This document shows positions 51,497-59,307 of a stretch of 64,000 nucleotides of DNA, piece by piece. The position numbers and the translations under genes were made by a program. The notes under the pieces were generated by a model. It saw only the letters and a list, made by a program, of their open reading frames with translations. It had not been told where the DNA came from and did not search any database. Numbering within the stretch: the stretch's first letter is position 1; every line of letters begins with the position of its first letter. This DNA comes from SIG672 sp045605765 (GTDB lineage: Bacteria; Bacillota; Clostridia; Oscillospirales; CAG-272): assembly GCA_045605765.1 (NCBI GenBank), contig JAZUQQ010000030.1:1-64000 (forward strand), read 5' to 3'.

Positions 51497-52564
51497 ATGA
51501 ACAGAGAGAAAAAGTATTATACCTTATATAAAATGATAAAGGAAATGATCTTTTCGGGCGAATACAAGGCAGGAGAAAAGCTTCCGTCGAAGCGCGTAAT
51601 GGCTGATAAAACGAGTTTCAGTACGATAACGGTTGAAAGTGCCTACAATCGCCTTGCGGACGAAGGATATATATATTCTCGTGAAAGGAGCGGATATTTC
51701 GTTGCACAGATAGACGGAATGTATCCGAGTGAGGGCAAAAAGGGAAAAACGCTTCCGCTTCTTTGCGAGGAAGATGAACTTCCAAGCGGTGATTTCGAAT
51801 ATTCGGTCTGGTTCAAGACACTCAGAAAGGTTATGTCCGATAAAGGAGCACGTCTTTTCGTGAAATCTCCGAATAAAGGGTGCGCCGTTCTTCGAAACGC
51901 TATATCAGAGTACCTTTACAGATATCGCGGAATGTATGCGGAGCCCGAGAGAATTATCATAGGATCGGGTGCCGAGCAGCTTTATGATACCGTAGTTCGT
52001 ATTTTTGGACGCGATAAGGTGTACGGTATAGAGAATCCGTCATACTCTCAGATCGAAACGGTATATAGTACAATGGGCGTTTCGCTTGAAAAGCTTAAAA
52101 TGGGCAAAAACGGAATAGAGAGCGAGGCTCTCAGAAATTCGAAAGCCGATATACTTCACGTTACTCCCTTTCACAGCTATCCGTCAGGCGTGACCGCAAG
52201 CATTAAAAAAAGATATGAATATCTGGCATTGGCGAATAAAAGCGATAAATATATAATTGAGGACGATTTTGACAGTGAATTCTTTATTCCTGGCCACCCT
52301 ATCGAGTCACTGTATTCGCTTGATAAAAACGAAAGAGTTGTGTATATGAACACGTTTTCCAAAAGCCTTTCGCCTTCAATGAGAATGGGATATATGATAC
52401 TTCCAAAACAACTTCTTGCGATGTATGACGAAAAAATGGGAATGTATTCCTGCACGGTTCCTGTGCTCGATCAGTACGTACTTGCCGAATTTATTTCGAG
52501 CGGAAACTTTGAAAGGCATCTCAACCGAATGAGAAGAAAAATGAAAAACGAGATGAAAAAATAA
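51497..52564 (+). CDS. MocR/PdxR-type regulator, C-terminally truncated
   Basis: The protein joins an N-terminal GntR winged helix (residues 1-70, LPSKRVMADKTSFSTITVESA) to an aminotransferase-like PLP domain including the PLP-lysine motif MNTFSKSLSPSMRMGY. MocR proteins are normally ~440-480 residues. This one stops at 355, just after FERHLNRMRRKMKNEMKK, losing the C-terminal small domain. Immediately beyond lies an A/T run and the feoA promoter. The divergent position next to a pyridoxal kinase is typical of PdxR activators. Whether the truncated protein still binds PLP or DNA is unknown. AGGAG is 16 nt from the ATG, a long spacing. Confidence 0.82.
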   Translation: MNREKKYYTLYKMIKEMIFSGEYKAGEKLPSKRVMADKTSFSTITVESAYNRLADEGYIYSRERSGYFVAQIDGMYPSEGKKGKTLPLLCEEDELPSGDFEYSVWFKTLRKVMSDKGARLFVKSPNKGCAVLRNAISEYLYRYRGMYAEPERIIIGSGAEQLYDTVVRIFGRDKVYGIENPSYSQIETVYSTMGVSLEKLKMGKNGIESEALRNSKADILHVTPFHSYPSGVTASIKKRYEYLALANKSDKYIIEDDFDSEFFIPGHPIESLYSLDKNERVVYMNTFSKSLSPSMRMGYMILPKQLLAMYDEKMGMYSCTVPVLDQYVLAEFISSGNFERHLNRMRRKMKNEMKK

Positions 52565-52598
52565 TTTTAAAAAATTTGAATTTTTTCAAAAAAAGCTC

Positions 52599-52650
52599 TT
52601 GACAAATCAAATATTTTATTGTAGAATGTTGTAGGTTAGCAAAGGCTAAC
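52599..52650 (+). promoter_or_regulatory. feoA promoter and palindromic operator 1
   Basis: TTGACA (52599-52604) and TAGAAT (52622-52627) are 17 bp apart. A 16-bp palindrome GTTAGC-AAAG-GCTAAC (52635-52650) covers the expected transcription start, a position suited to repression. DtxR/IdeR-type metalloregulators bind sites of this general form; the regulator is inferred. Confidence 0.72.
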
Positions 52651-52680
52651 TGATAAAACGGCTTTATTGAAGGTGATTTT

Positions 52681-52899
52681 ATGAACTTGCGTTTAGCAGA
52701 AGAAGGGAAGGAATATATCATCGAGAGCATCGAAACAGATGACGAAGAGCTCGATGCGTTCCTTTTTTCACTCGGTTGTTATAGCGGTGAGCCGATAACG
52801 GTCATCTCACATCTCAAAGGCGGGTGTGTGGTTTCCATTAAAGACGGAAGATACAATATCGATAATCAACTCGCGGAAGCTATCATCGTTAAAAATTAA
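52681..52899 (+). CDS. feoA: Ferrous iron transport protein A
   Basis: The 72-residue protein is a small SH3-like FeoA domain (FLFSLGCYSGEPITVISHLKG, then YNIDNQLAEAIIV) that works at the cytoplasmic side of FeoB. AAGGTG precedes the ATG. feoB follows about 100 bp later, with a second operator between them. Confidence 0.88.
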   Translation: MNLRLAEEGKEYIIESIETDDEELDAFLFSLGCYSGEPITVISHLKGGCVVSIKDGRYNIDNQLAEAIIVKN

Positions 52900-52930
52900 A
52901 AAATAATCTTACGATTATTTTTTTAGCGTC

Positions 52931-52950
52931 AAGTTAGCAGGGGCTAACTT
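52931..52950 (+). promoter_or_regulatory. Palindromic operator 2, between feoA and feoB
   Basis: AAGTTAGC-AGGG-GCTAACTT is an extended perfect palindrome sharing GTTAGC-N4-GCTAAC with operator 1, about 300 bp away. It lies 46 bp before feoB. Confidence 0.7.
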
Positions 52951-52995
52951 GATTTGAAAATAAATCTGAATTCTCATATAACAGGAGGAAAACAA

Positions 52996-55005
52996 ATGAG
53001 AATTGCACTTGCGGGCAATCCGAATAGCGGTAAGACCACTATGTTCAACTCTCTAACCGGACGAAGCGAAAAGGTCGGAAACTGGGCAGGCGTTACCGTT
53101 GAAAAGAAAGAACATTTAATTAAAAAGAGCTATTATAACGGCTCTGACGAGCTTATTGTGGTCGACCTTCCGGGCGCTTATTCAATGTCTCCGTTTACAT
53201 CGGAGGAGAGCATTACGAGCTCTTACGTAAAGACTGAAAATCCCGATGCTATAATCAACATCGTTGACGCTACCAATCTTAGTCGTAGCCTCTTCTTTAC
53301 AACTCAGCTTCTTGAGCTCGGTATTCCAGTCGTGGTCGCTCTTAACAAGACCGATATTAACAAGAAAAAGGAAACCAAAATAAACGTTTCCTCGCTTTCT
53401 GAAAAACTCGGTTGCCCTGTTATCGAAACCGTTTCTACCTCATCAAAGGGGATTAAAGAATTAGTAGCGGCAGCAATTTCGATTATAGGAACAACTCAGA
53501 TTGCCCCTTGTACACAGGAAGATATAGATCTCAGTGATAAAAACACCGTTATCGAAGCAGATAAAAAACGCTTTGATTTCGTAAATGCAATCGTTGATTC
53601 GGTAGAGAAGAGAAAAGTTTTTACTAAAAATAAAAACGCTCAGGATAAGATCGACGCTATTCTTGCAAATAAATGGCTCGGAATTCCGATCTTTGCTGTC
53701 ATTATGTATGCCGTTTTCTGGATCTCGCAGACCGGTCCCGCCGTTTGGCTTGCAGACTGGCTCGTGGGTCTGCTTGAAGCGGGGCAGGGGCTTATTGCCG
53801 ATGCTATCACCTCTAATGGCATTTGGGAATCCATACTTGTTGACGGTATCATTGGTGGATTTATTGCAATTGTAGGATTTTTGCCGCTCGTTATGATAAT
53901 GTACTTCCTTATCGCGCTTCTTGAAGACTGCGGATACATGGCACGCGCTACCGTAGTTCTCGATCCGATATTCAAAAAGGTCGGTCTTTCGGGTAAATCT
54001 ATTATTCCTTTTATAATAGGCACGGGTTGCGCTATCCCCGGTGTTATGGCATGCCGTACGATCCGAAACGAGCGCGAGAGAAGAGCTACCGCAATGCTTG
54101 CACCCTTTATGCCTTGCGGAGCAAAGCTTCCGGTTATCTCGCTCTTTGCGGGTGCCTTCTTTTCAAATTCGGCATGGGTGGGAGCATCGATGTATTTCGT
54201 GGGAATAATCATTATTTTCCTTTGTGCTCTCTTTGTAAACAAGCTAACAGGAAACAAGAAGAAAGCTTTCTTTATTATAGAGCTTCCCGAATATAAATTC
54301 CCGAGTATTTACAGAGCATTTCTTTCCATGTGCCAACGCGGTTGGTCGTTTATAGTGAAGGCGGGAACTGTTATACTCGTTTGTAACTTTGCTGTACATT
54401 TGATGCAAAACTTCTCGTGGAGCTTTAAACTCGTGGAAAACGCGGACCAGTCGATACTTGCATCCATAGCAACGCCCTTTGCATATATCATTGCTCCTGT
54501 AGTGGGCATAGTTGCGTGGCAGCTTGCGGCGGCGGCGATCACGGGATTTATCGCCAAAGAGAATGTGGTCGGAACTATTGCAACCTGCTATGCGATCACA
54601 AATCTTATAAACGTTGATGATCTCGCTATGGAGGCGGGAGCTGCACAGGGAATTGCTTCTGCTCTCGAAATCAGCACGGTTGCGGCTCTTGCATACCTTA
54701 TGTTTAACCTTTTCACACCGCCTTGCTTTGCGGCCATCGGTGCTATGAACTCTGAAATCAAGAGCAGAAAGTGGCTCTGGGCAGGTATCGGACTTCAATT
54801 CGCGATCGGATACACCGTCGGATTTCTCACATTCTTCTTCGGAACGCTCTTTACTTCCGGAAGCTTCGGAGAGCTCTGGATGCCTATCGTTGGTTGGGCA
54901 ATAATTCTTGTGATCGCGGCAATTATTACCTGTCTTATTATAAGAAAGAACAAACAGATCAAAGCGGAATATGCTCTTAAAAACAAGGAAAAAGTGTCCG
55001 TTTAA
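52996..55005 (+). CDS. feoB: Ferrous iron transporter FeoB
   Basis: The 669-residue protein has an N-terminal GTPase (G1 AGNPNSGKTT, G3 DLPG, G4 NKTD), then a GDI-like region and the membrane domain with two Gate motifs (RATVVLDPIFKKVGLSGKS and IPFIIGTGCAIPGVMACR). It imports Fe2+. I chose the ATG at 52996 because AGGAGG lies directly upstream; an in-frame ATG 14 codons earlier has none. A Cys-rich partner gene follows. Confidence 0.96.
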   Translation: MRIALAGNPNSGKTTMFNSLTGRSEKVGNWAGVTVEKKEHLIKKSYYNGSDELIVVDLPGAYSMSPFTSEESITSSYVKTENPDAIINIVDATNLSRSLFFTTQLLELGIPVVVALNKTDINKKKETKINVSSLSEKLGCPVIETVSTSSKGIKELVAAAISIIGTTQIAPCTQEDIDLSDKNTVIEADKKRFDFVNAIVDSVEKRKVFTKNKNAQDKIDAILANKWLGIPIFAVIMYAVFWISQTGPAVWLADWLVGLLEAGQGLIADAITSNGIWESILVDGIIGGFIAIVGFLPLVMIMYFLIALLEDCGYMARATVVLDPIFKKVGLSGKSIIPFIIGTGCAIPGVMACRTIRNERERRATAMLAPFMPCGAKLPVISLFAGAFFSNSAWVGASMYFVGIIIIFLCALFVNKLTGNKKKAFFIIELPEYKFPSIYRAFLSMCQRGWSFIVKAGTVILVCNFAVHLMQNFSWSFKLVENADQSILASIATPFAYIIAPVVGIVAWQLAAAAITGFIAKENVVGTIATCYAITNLINVDDLAMEAGAAQGIASALEISTVAALAYLMFNLFTPPCFAAIGAMNSEIKSRKWLWAGIGLQFAIGYTVGFLTFFFGTLFTSGSFGELWMPIVGWAIILVIAAIITCLIIRKNKQIKAEYALKNKEKVSV

Positions 55006-55038
55006 TATTTTGCGCTACTCAGGCAGAAAGGAGTCGTT

Positions 55039-55197
55039 ATGACAGACGTAATCATAATAGCTATAATATCGCTTATCGTCGGAGGTGCTATCGCTTACAT
55101 TATCAAAGCAAAGAAAAGCGGTAAGAAATGTATTGGTTGTCCTGACACTTGCTGCGGTAATTGCAGTGGTTGTACCGGTTGCAATGAAAACAAATAA
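55039..55197 (+). CDS. FeoB-associated Cys-rich membrane protein
   Basis: The 52-residue protein has one N-terminal membrane helix (VIIIAIISLIVGGAIAYII), a basic stretch and a tail with seven cysteines (CIGCPDTCCGNCSGCTGC). This matches the small FeoB-associated Cys-rich family found after feoB in Firmicutes. AAAGGAG precedes the ATG, 33 bp after feoB. It may deliver or sense iron at the transporter. Confidence 0.88.
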   Translation: MTDVIIIAIISLIVGGAIAYIIKAKKSGKKCIGCPDTCCGNCSGCTGCNENK

Positions 55198-55240
55198 CTT
55201 ATCTTTTGAAACATACAAATACCTTTTTCTACCTTAAAAG

Positions 55241-55280
55241 CAGGTCGCGTCGAGTAAGCCACGGCGCGATCTGTTTTTTC
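55241..55280 (+). terminator. Terminator of the feo operon
   Basis: CAGGTCGCG pairs with CGCGATCTG (one G-T pair) and is followed by six T. Confidence 0.8.
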
Positions 55281-55325
55281 TTTTCATAAATTAGAAAAAA
55301 CGTGTAAAAGAAGGGAAGCGTTGAT

Positions 55326-55439
55326 ATGTTCACGATCATCGTAGTAGGAAGCCTTAACGTAGATATTACCGCCTACGCCGAGCGTTTTGCACGAGATGAC
55401 GAAACTGTTAAGGATTTCTATAAGACCGAGATCAAATAA
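55326..55439 (+). pseudogene. Ribokinase (PfkB) N-terminal fragment
   Basis: A 37-codon frame behind AAGGGAAG begins FTIIVVGSLNVDITAYAERF, the first strand and substrate motif of PfkB-family sugar kinases. It stops after TEIK, where about 270 more residues would be expected. No continuation is found in any frame nearby. Confidence 0.75.
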
Positions 55440-55484
55440 AAATATAAAACCGTAGGTCAAAAATTGGCTTGCGGTTGATTTTTT

Positions 55485-55710
55485 TGATAAAAGTGGATTT
55501 TTATCACTCGAAAACGGAGTACAGGATTTTCTCCACCCAATATATTGTGGTTGGCATGTATTATAGGCAAAAAATAACCTGTGGAAAACTGTTGTGGATA
55601 AATTATCGCTCCAAAAGGTTTTCCACAGGTCAAATCCACAGGGTAGAACCGCCTCCGGGCTATCCCTGTGGAAATATGTTGAATTATACTAAATGATTAT
55701 TTAGTATAAT
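55485..55710. other. Non-coding array of inverted repeats with DnaA-box-like sites
   Basis: Several hairpins follow one another. TGATAAAA/TTTTATCA lies at 55485-55506. A 13-bp perfect repeat ACCTGTGGAAAAC/GTTTTCCACAGGT lies at 55577-55630. TCCACAGGG/CCCTGTGGA lies at 55635-55672. A 12-bp perfect hairpin, ATTATACTAAAT/ATTTAGTATAAT, lies at 55683-55710. CCTGTGGA occurs four times, two per strand. TGTGGATAA (55593-55601) is a perfect DnaA box, and TGTGGAAAA (55580-55588) and TTTTCCACA (55619-55627) fit the relaxed consensus. No gene of normal size lies here. Confidence 0.65.
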
Positions 55711-55736
55711 ATAGGAAGGTAAGGAGGGGTAAAAGG

Positions 55737-55826
55737 ATGTCAAAAAGCTCCCTCAACGTTAAAAGCATTCCCATATACAAAAAATCCGTAGATGCTTGTA
55801 TCTACGGATTTTTGTGTTATAAATAA
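55737..55826 (+). other. Possible 29-codon ORF behind a strong Shine-Dalgarno sequence
   Basis: AAGGAGG precedes an ATG that opens MSKSSLNVKSIPIYKKS and stops at 55826. The second half runs through the terminator of the opposite-strand gene, so it is unlikely to be a normal intact gene. It may be the start of a lost gene; the product is not recognised. Confidence 0.3.
55780..55815 (-). terminator. Terminator of the epimerase gene
   Basis: AAAATCCGTAGAT pairs perfectly with ATCTACGGATTTT; on the minus strand a T-run follows. Confidence 0.85.
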
Positions 55827-55830
55827 TGAT

Positions 55831-56694
55831 TTAGTTTTCTGCGATGATCTTTCTAAGATACCCGGCAGCGTGTAGAATATCTTTTGCGGGATCAGATCCT
55901 ACGTCACATTCGATTGTAAGGTATCCTTTATAACCTATATCCTCGTACGCTTTAAGCAGTCCTACAAAATCTACACTGCCTGTTCCGAGCGGAAGCACCT
56001 GAAAGGATCTTCCTTTGGAGGCATTTGGATCCTCTGCGATATGCGGCAGGACGCGGTAAATGACCTCAGGATCTCTGTAAAATATATGTACGCCGTCTTT
56101 GGCGTGTGTGTGTACGATATAATCCTTTAACGTATAAACGCCTTTTACCGGATCTGATTTCGTTACCATAACGAGGTTTGCAGGATCGTAGTTTACGGCT
56201 ACGCCTTTTGACCCGAGGCTATCCAAAAATCCTTTGAGTATATCAGGCGTTTCAGGACCGGTTTCAACTGCAAAGTGCGCGTCCATAGAATCTGCAAAGC
56301 TTGCAAGCTCAAAGCAAGCAGATTGCATTATTTTATATCTTTCGTGATCAGCACTTGCAGGAACTACGCCAATATGAGTTGTTACGATATTAGTTCCAAC
56401 CTCTTTTGCAAAATTAAGGATCCTTTTTGAAGCTTCAATAAGATCGGGATTTATATCGGCATTGCCAAATCCTCGTCCAAGGTCTCCGCATACTGCAGAA
56501 ACTTTAAGTCCGTTTTCTGAGAGCAGCTTTTTAATTTCAGAAATCTTATTAGAGGTAAGATATTCGGGCGCGAGCTCACCTCTGGATGCGTACATCTGAA
56601 CGCCGTCCGCTTCGCATTCCGCAACCTTTTTGATAGCTTCCGCAAAGTTGGTTTTGAACGAATCTGTGATAATTCCTATCGGAAAGTTATACAT
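55831..56694 (-). CDS. Sugar phosphate isomerase/epimerase (xylose-isomerase-like TIM barrel)
   Basis: The 287-residue protein has the AP-endonuclease-2 fold pattern: GVQMYASRGE, VTTHIGVVP, VETGPETPD, VNYDPANLVM, HTHAKDG and C-terminal LTIECDVGSDP, supplying the usual Glu/Asp/His metal ligands. Members isomerise or epimerise sugars; the substrate is not known here. A 36-bp perfect palindrome lies about 70 bp upstream. Confidence 0.85.
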   Translation of the reverse strand: MYNFPIGIITDSFKTNFAEAIKKVAECEADGVQMYASRGELAPEYLTSNKISEIKKLLSENGLKVSAVCGDLGRGFGNADINPDLIEASKRILNFAKEVGTNIVTTHIGVVPASADHERYKIMQSACFELASFADSMDAHFAVETGPETPDILKGFLDSLGSKGVAVNYDPANLVMVTKSDPVKGVYTLKDYIVHTHAKDGVHIFYRDPEVIYRVLPHIAEDPNASKGRSFQVLPLGTGSVDFVGLLKAYEDIGYKGYLTIECDVGSDPAKDILHAAGYLRKIIAEN

Positions 56695-56766
56695 AATACG
56701 TTCTCTTTTCCTGTAAAAAAATTGTATTAATTACTATAAATGCCAGAAATACTAATATTTTTAATC

Positions 56767-56802
56767 AAATTCACTGTTTTAATATATTAAAACAGTGAAT
56801 TT
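56767..56802. promoter_or_regulatory. 36-bp perfect palindrome
   Basis: The two 18-base halves (left half AAATTCACTGTTTTAATA) are exact reverse complements with no loop. It lies between the stop of the 115-residue ORF and the start of the epimerase gene. No T-run follows on either strand, so an operator is as likely as a terminator. Confidence 0.6.
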
Positions 56803-56816
56803 ACTAATGAAAATCA

Positions 56817-57164
56817 TTATAGATTGTCTTTGACGTAATGGGATATCAGAGATTCATATTCAAATATTTGGTTTGCGGTTATATTTATCTCGCGCGGCAT
56901 TTGAGGTGAATGTATTATGGCATATAAAGCGTGCATTTCGAGGCCCATATCAAAAACGGCAAACGCGGCAAGCACTCGCTTTCTGAAAGCGTCCTTTTTC
57001 ATATTTTCCGGACATTTATCAAAAATCGAATTATTTCTGTTCTTATACGCATAAAAGTGTTCCACAAAAAGTCGTTTACCTATTTTATTTAGCTGTACTA
57101 GGAGATATTCATATTCCAAGTCGGATAGCGGACGAAGATCTCCGAATTTATATGGCGTATACAT
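56817..57164 (-). CDS. Hypothetical protein at the end of the folT-folC operon
   Basis: The 115-residue protein is soluble-looking and mostly helical, with no motif I recognise (MYTPYKFGDLRPLSDLEYEY at the start). It begins one base after the folC stop, so it is translated with folC and falls under the same THF-type riboswitch. A link to folate is inference from position only. Confidence 0.7.
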   Translation of the reverse strand: MYTPYKFGDLRPLSDLEYEYLLVQLNKIGKRLFVEHFYAYKNRNNSIFDKCPENMKKDAFRKRVLAAFAVFDMGLEMHALYAIIHSPQMPREINITANQIFEYESLISHYVKDNL

Positions 57165-57165
57165 A

Positions 57166-58467
57166 TTATATATCTCTCTTTTTCTCGGCAGTTATCGCAT
57201 TTTTCACTTCATTATACATATAAAGCGAGCCAAGTGCAACTATCGGATTTCCTGTACTTAATGCCAATGAAAATGCTTTGTTTACCGCTTCGCTCACGCT
57301 ACCGCAAGCGACGGAGTTTACACCGAGTCCGTTATATATTTCGGCGAGCGCGACAGGATCGAGAGCTCGCGGATTGTCGGGCTTCAACGTGAAGACAAAC
57401 GAGGCAACACCCGCGATAGCTTCAACCATCTCGGAGTAGCTTTTATCTGCCATAACTCCGGTAATAATTATAACCTTTTTATCTGCGAAATAATGCTTTA
57501 TACTGTGAACGCTCTCGGCAACTCCTTGCGGATTATGAGCGCCGTCAAAGAATACGGTAGGTCTGCCCGAAAGCTTTTCGAATCTCGCTTTCCAGAGCGT
57601 TTTTTTTAGTCCGACAGCGATCGCTTCATCTGATATGACGTATCCAAGCTCGCGTAAAATATCGATAGCTTCGAGCACGTTTACCGCATTCTGCGGTTGA
57701 TAAAGTCCAAGAAGCGGAATTTTTACGTCTTTATGATTCTTATAATCAAAAATACTGCCGTCGAGCGACGAGAATTTCAGTTTGAGCGAAGAAATATCGG
57801 TAATATAAAAAGGAGAATTTTGCCTTGTAGCGTGAAGGGAAACGACATTTCTGACAATTTCCCTGTCCTTCTCTGCCGAGGCACAACCGAGCAGTATCGG
57901 TCTTCCCTCTTTTATTATCCCTGCTTTTTCGGCAGCTATCTCCTCTACTGTATCTCCAAGTATAGCAGTATGGTCGAGCGCGATTCCACTAATTATAGAA
58001 AGTACGGGATTTTTTATGATATTTGTAGCATCGAGTCGACCACCGAGACCTACTTCAAGAACTACTATATCACATTCATTATTCTTAAAATACAGCATCG
58101 CAAGTGCCGTAATGAGCTCAAATTCTGTAGGAGGATCGTCCATTTTATCGGCAATTTTACTCACCTGAAAGGTAAGCTCTGCAAGCTCTGAGTCAGGGAT
58201 ATTTTCGCCGTTTATCATCATTCTTTCGTTGAAATTTTCGATGTACGGAGAGGTAAAAAGACCTGTTTTAAGTCCGGATTCTTTAAGAATTGAAGAAAGC
58301 ATCGCACAAAACGAGCCTTTTCCGTTTGTTCCGCCGACGTGTATGAATTTGAGAGAGTCCTGTGGATTACCGAGCTTTTCAAGAAGCTCGGTAACTCTTG
58401 AAAGCCCCGGGCGGCTACCGCGCCAATCTATCGAATGTATATATGATATTGCCTCATCGTAGGTCAT
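57166..58467 (-). CDS. folC: Folylpolyglutamate synthase / dihydrofolate synthase
   Basis: FolC adds glutamate to folates (and, in some, to dihydropteroate). The 433-residue Mur-ligase-like protein has the ATP loop HVGGTNGKGSFCAMLSSIL, LFTSPYIENFNERM, VVLEVGLGGRLDATN and the C-terminal FDGAHNPQGV. It lies 12 bp after folT. With a folate importer as its neighbour, its main role is probably trapping imported folate. Confidence 0.95.
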   Translation of the reverse strand: MTYDEAISYIHSIDWRGSRPGLSRVTELLEKLGNPQDSLKFIHVGGTNGKGSFCAMLSSILKESGLKTGLFTSPYIENFNERMMINGENIPDSELAELTFQVSKIADKMDDPPTEFELITALAMLYFKNNECDIVVLEVGLGGRLDATNIIKNPVLSIISGIALDHTAILGDTVEEIAAEKAGIIKEGRPILLGCASAEKDREIVRNVVSLHATRQNSPFYITDISSLKLKFSSLDGSIFDYKNHKDVKIPLLGLYQPQNAVNVLEAIDILRELGYVISDEAIAVGLKKTLWKARFEKLSGRPTVFFDGAHNPQGVAESVHSIKHYFADKKVIIITGVMADKSYSEMVEAIAGVASFVFTLKPDNPRALDPVALAEIYNGLGVNSVACGSVSEAVNKAFSLALSTGNPIVALGSLYMYNEVKNAITAEKKRDI

Positions 58468-58479
58468 ATTTAAAAATGC

Positions 58480-59031
58480 TTAGCCTTTCCTGTTTATTTG
58501 TTTTTCAAGCATAGACGTGATGTGTTCGTTTTTTAAAATTATATAGATTATTGCGGTCTCGCAGATAGAAATTGCAATATAAAGAGGAATCCTGAGCATT
58601 AAAGTAGGTATTTCATATCTCCAAAATACGTACAGTCCGACGCTTTTGATTATCATACTTCCGAAAATATGTGAAGTAAACACAGAAAGCGCGATTTTGA
58701 GGAATTTGCCGTTTCTTATCAGGTATCGCGAAATAACGCCCGAAATTATTCCAATAGATGCCGAACCGAGCATAATTATAGGGTTAAGTGCGGGATTGGG
58801 AGACGTAAGACAACTTATAATATCGGAAATAATTGCGATTACTGCTCCAACAACCGGTCCGTATATTATACCAGAAATGATAATAGGTACATTTTCAAAG
58901 GTGATCCTTATTGCATCAAAGGTAAGATATGTCTTGCACATCCACCCTATAACTACGCTTAGAGCAGTAAGAAGTCCGAGTGTCGTTATCATTTTAGTGG
59001 CAGAAAGGTAACTTAGTCTTTTGTTTTGCAT
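58480..59031 (-). CDS. folT: Folate-specific ECF transporter S component
   Basis: The 183-residue protein has six membrane helices and resembles FolT: an N-terminal KMITTLGLLTALSVV segment, TFENVPIIISGIIYGPVVGA and AIISDIISCLTSPNP. It binds folate and docks with the shared ECF energising module, which is not in this window. A THF-type riboswitch and folC in the same operon support folate specificity. GGAGG precedes the ATG. Confidence 0.9.
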   Translation of the reverse strand: MQNKRLSYLSATKMITTLGLLTALSVVIGWMCKTYLTFDAIRITFENVPIIISGIIYGPVVGAVIAIISDIISCLTSPNPALNPIIMLGSASIGIISGVISRYLIRNGKFLKIALSVFTSHIFGSMIIKSVGLYVFWRYEIPTLMLRIPLYIAISICETAIIYIILKNEHITSMLEKQINRKG

Positions 59032-59139
59032 AAAAATAAACCTCCTTCACCGCTTTGTTTGTACAGTAAAGGAGATTTTCACATAATTTAATCTTCTCAC
59101 GGTGTAAATTAGCTTTGTACCGTATCTCTGTGCAACTAT

Positions 59140-59248
59140 GAAGCGGGATGCAGAGCCTGAACCGCAAAACGCGCAAGGATGTGCGATTTTTCGTTCTCCC
59201 GACAACTCCCTGTTCGGGGGACACTTGACGAACAAGCTCTTACTCTTC
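59140..59248 (-). promoter_or_regulatory. Tetrahydrofolate (THF) riboswitch-like aptamer
   Basis: On the minus strand the leader shows the conserved THF-aptamer elements in order: GAAGAGTA closing against GCATCCCGCTTC, CGTCAAGTG, then AGGGAGTTGTCG, then ACGAA and GCGG. The variable hairpins differ in length from the class consensus I remember. Downstream, CACCG (about 59102-59098) can pair with CGGTG next to the folT Shine-Dalgarno, a likely translational switch. The folate genes it controls support the call. Confidence 0.72.
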
Positions 59249-59255
59249 AAAACTT

Positions 59256-59283
59256 ATTATAGCACAGAGATTTAAAATGTCAA
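59256..59283 (-). promoter_or_regulatory. Promoter of the folT operon
   Basis: On the minus strand TTGACA (59283-59278) and TATAAT (59261-59256) are 16 bp apart, immediately upstream of the riboswitch. Confidence 0.82.
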
Positions 59284-59307
59284 TAATAAATTCAAAACTT
59301 TGACAAA

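Noticed and set aside
55560..55720. Chromosomal origin of replication (oriC)
   Set aside because: DnaA boxes and an AT-rich palindrome are present, but there is no dnaA, dnaN, gyr or rpmH nearby. Flanking genes converge on the site rather than diverge from it. Kept only as an unexplained DnaA-box cluster.
59040..59260. 6S RNA or T-box leader upstream of folT
   Set aside because: No T-box sequence (AGGGTGGNACC) is present. The ordered elements, GAGTA through GCATCC, fit a THF aptamer better, and the downstream genes are folate genes.
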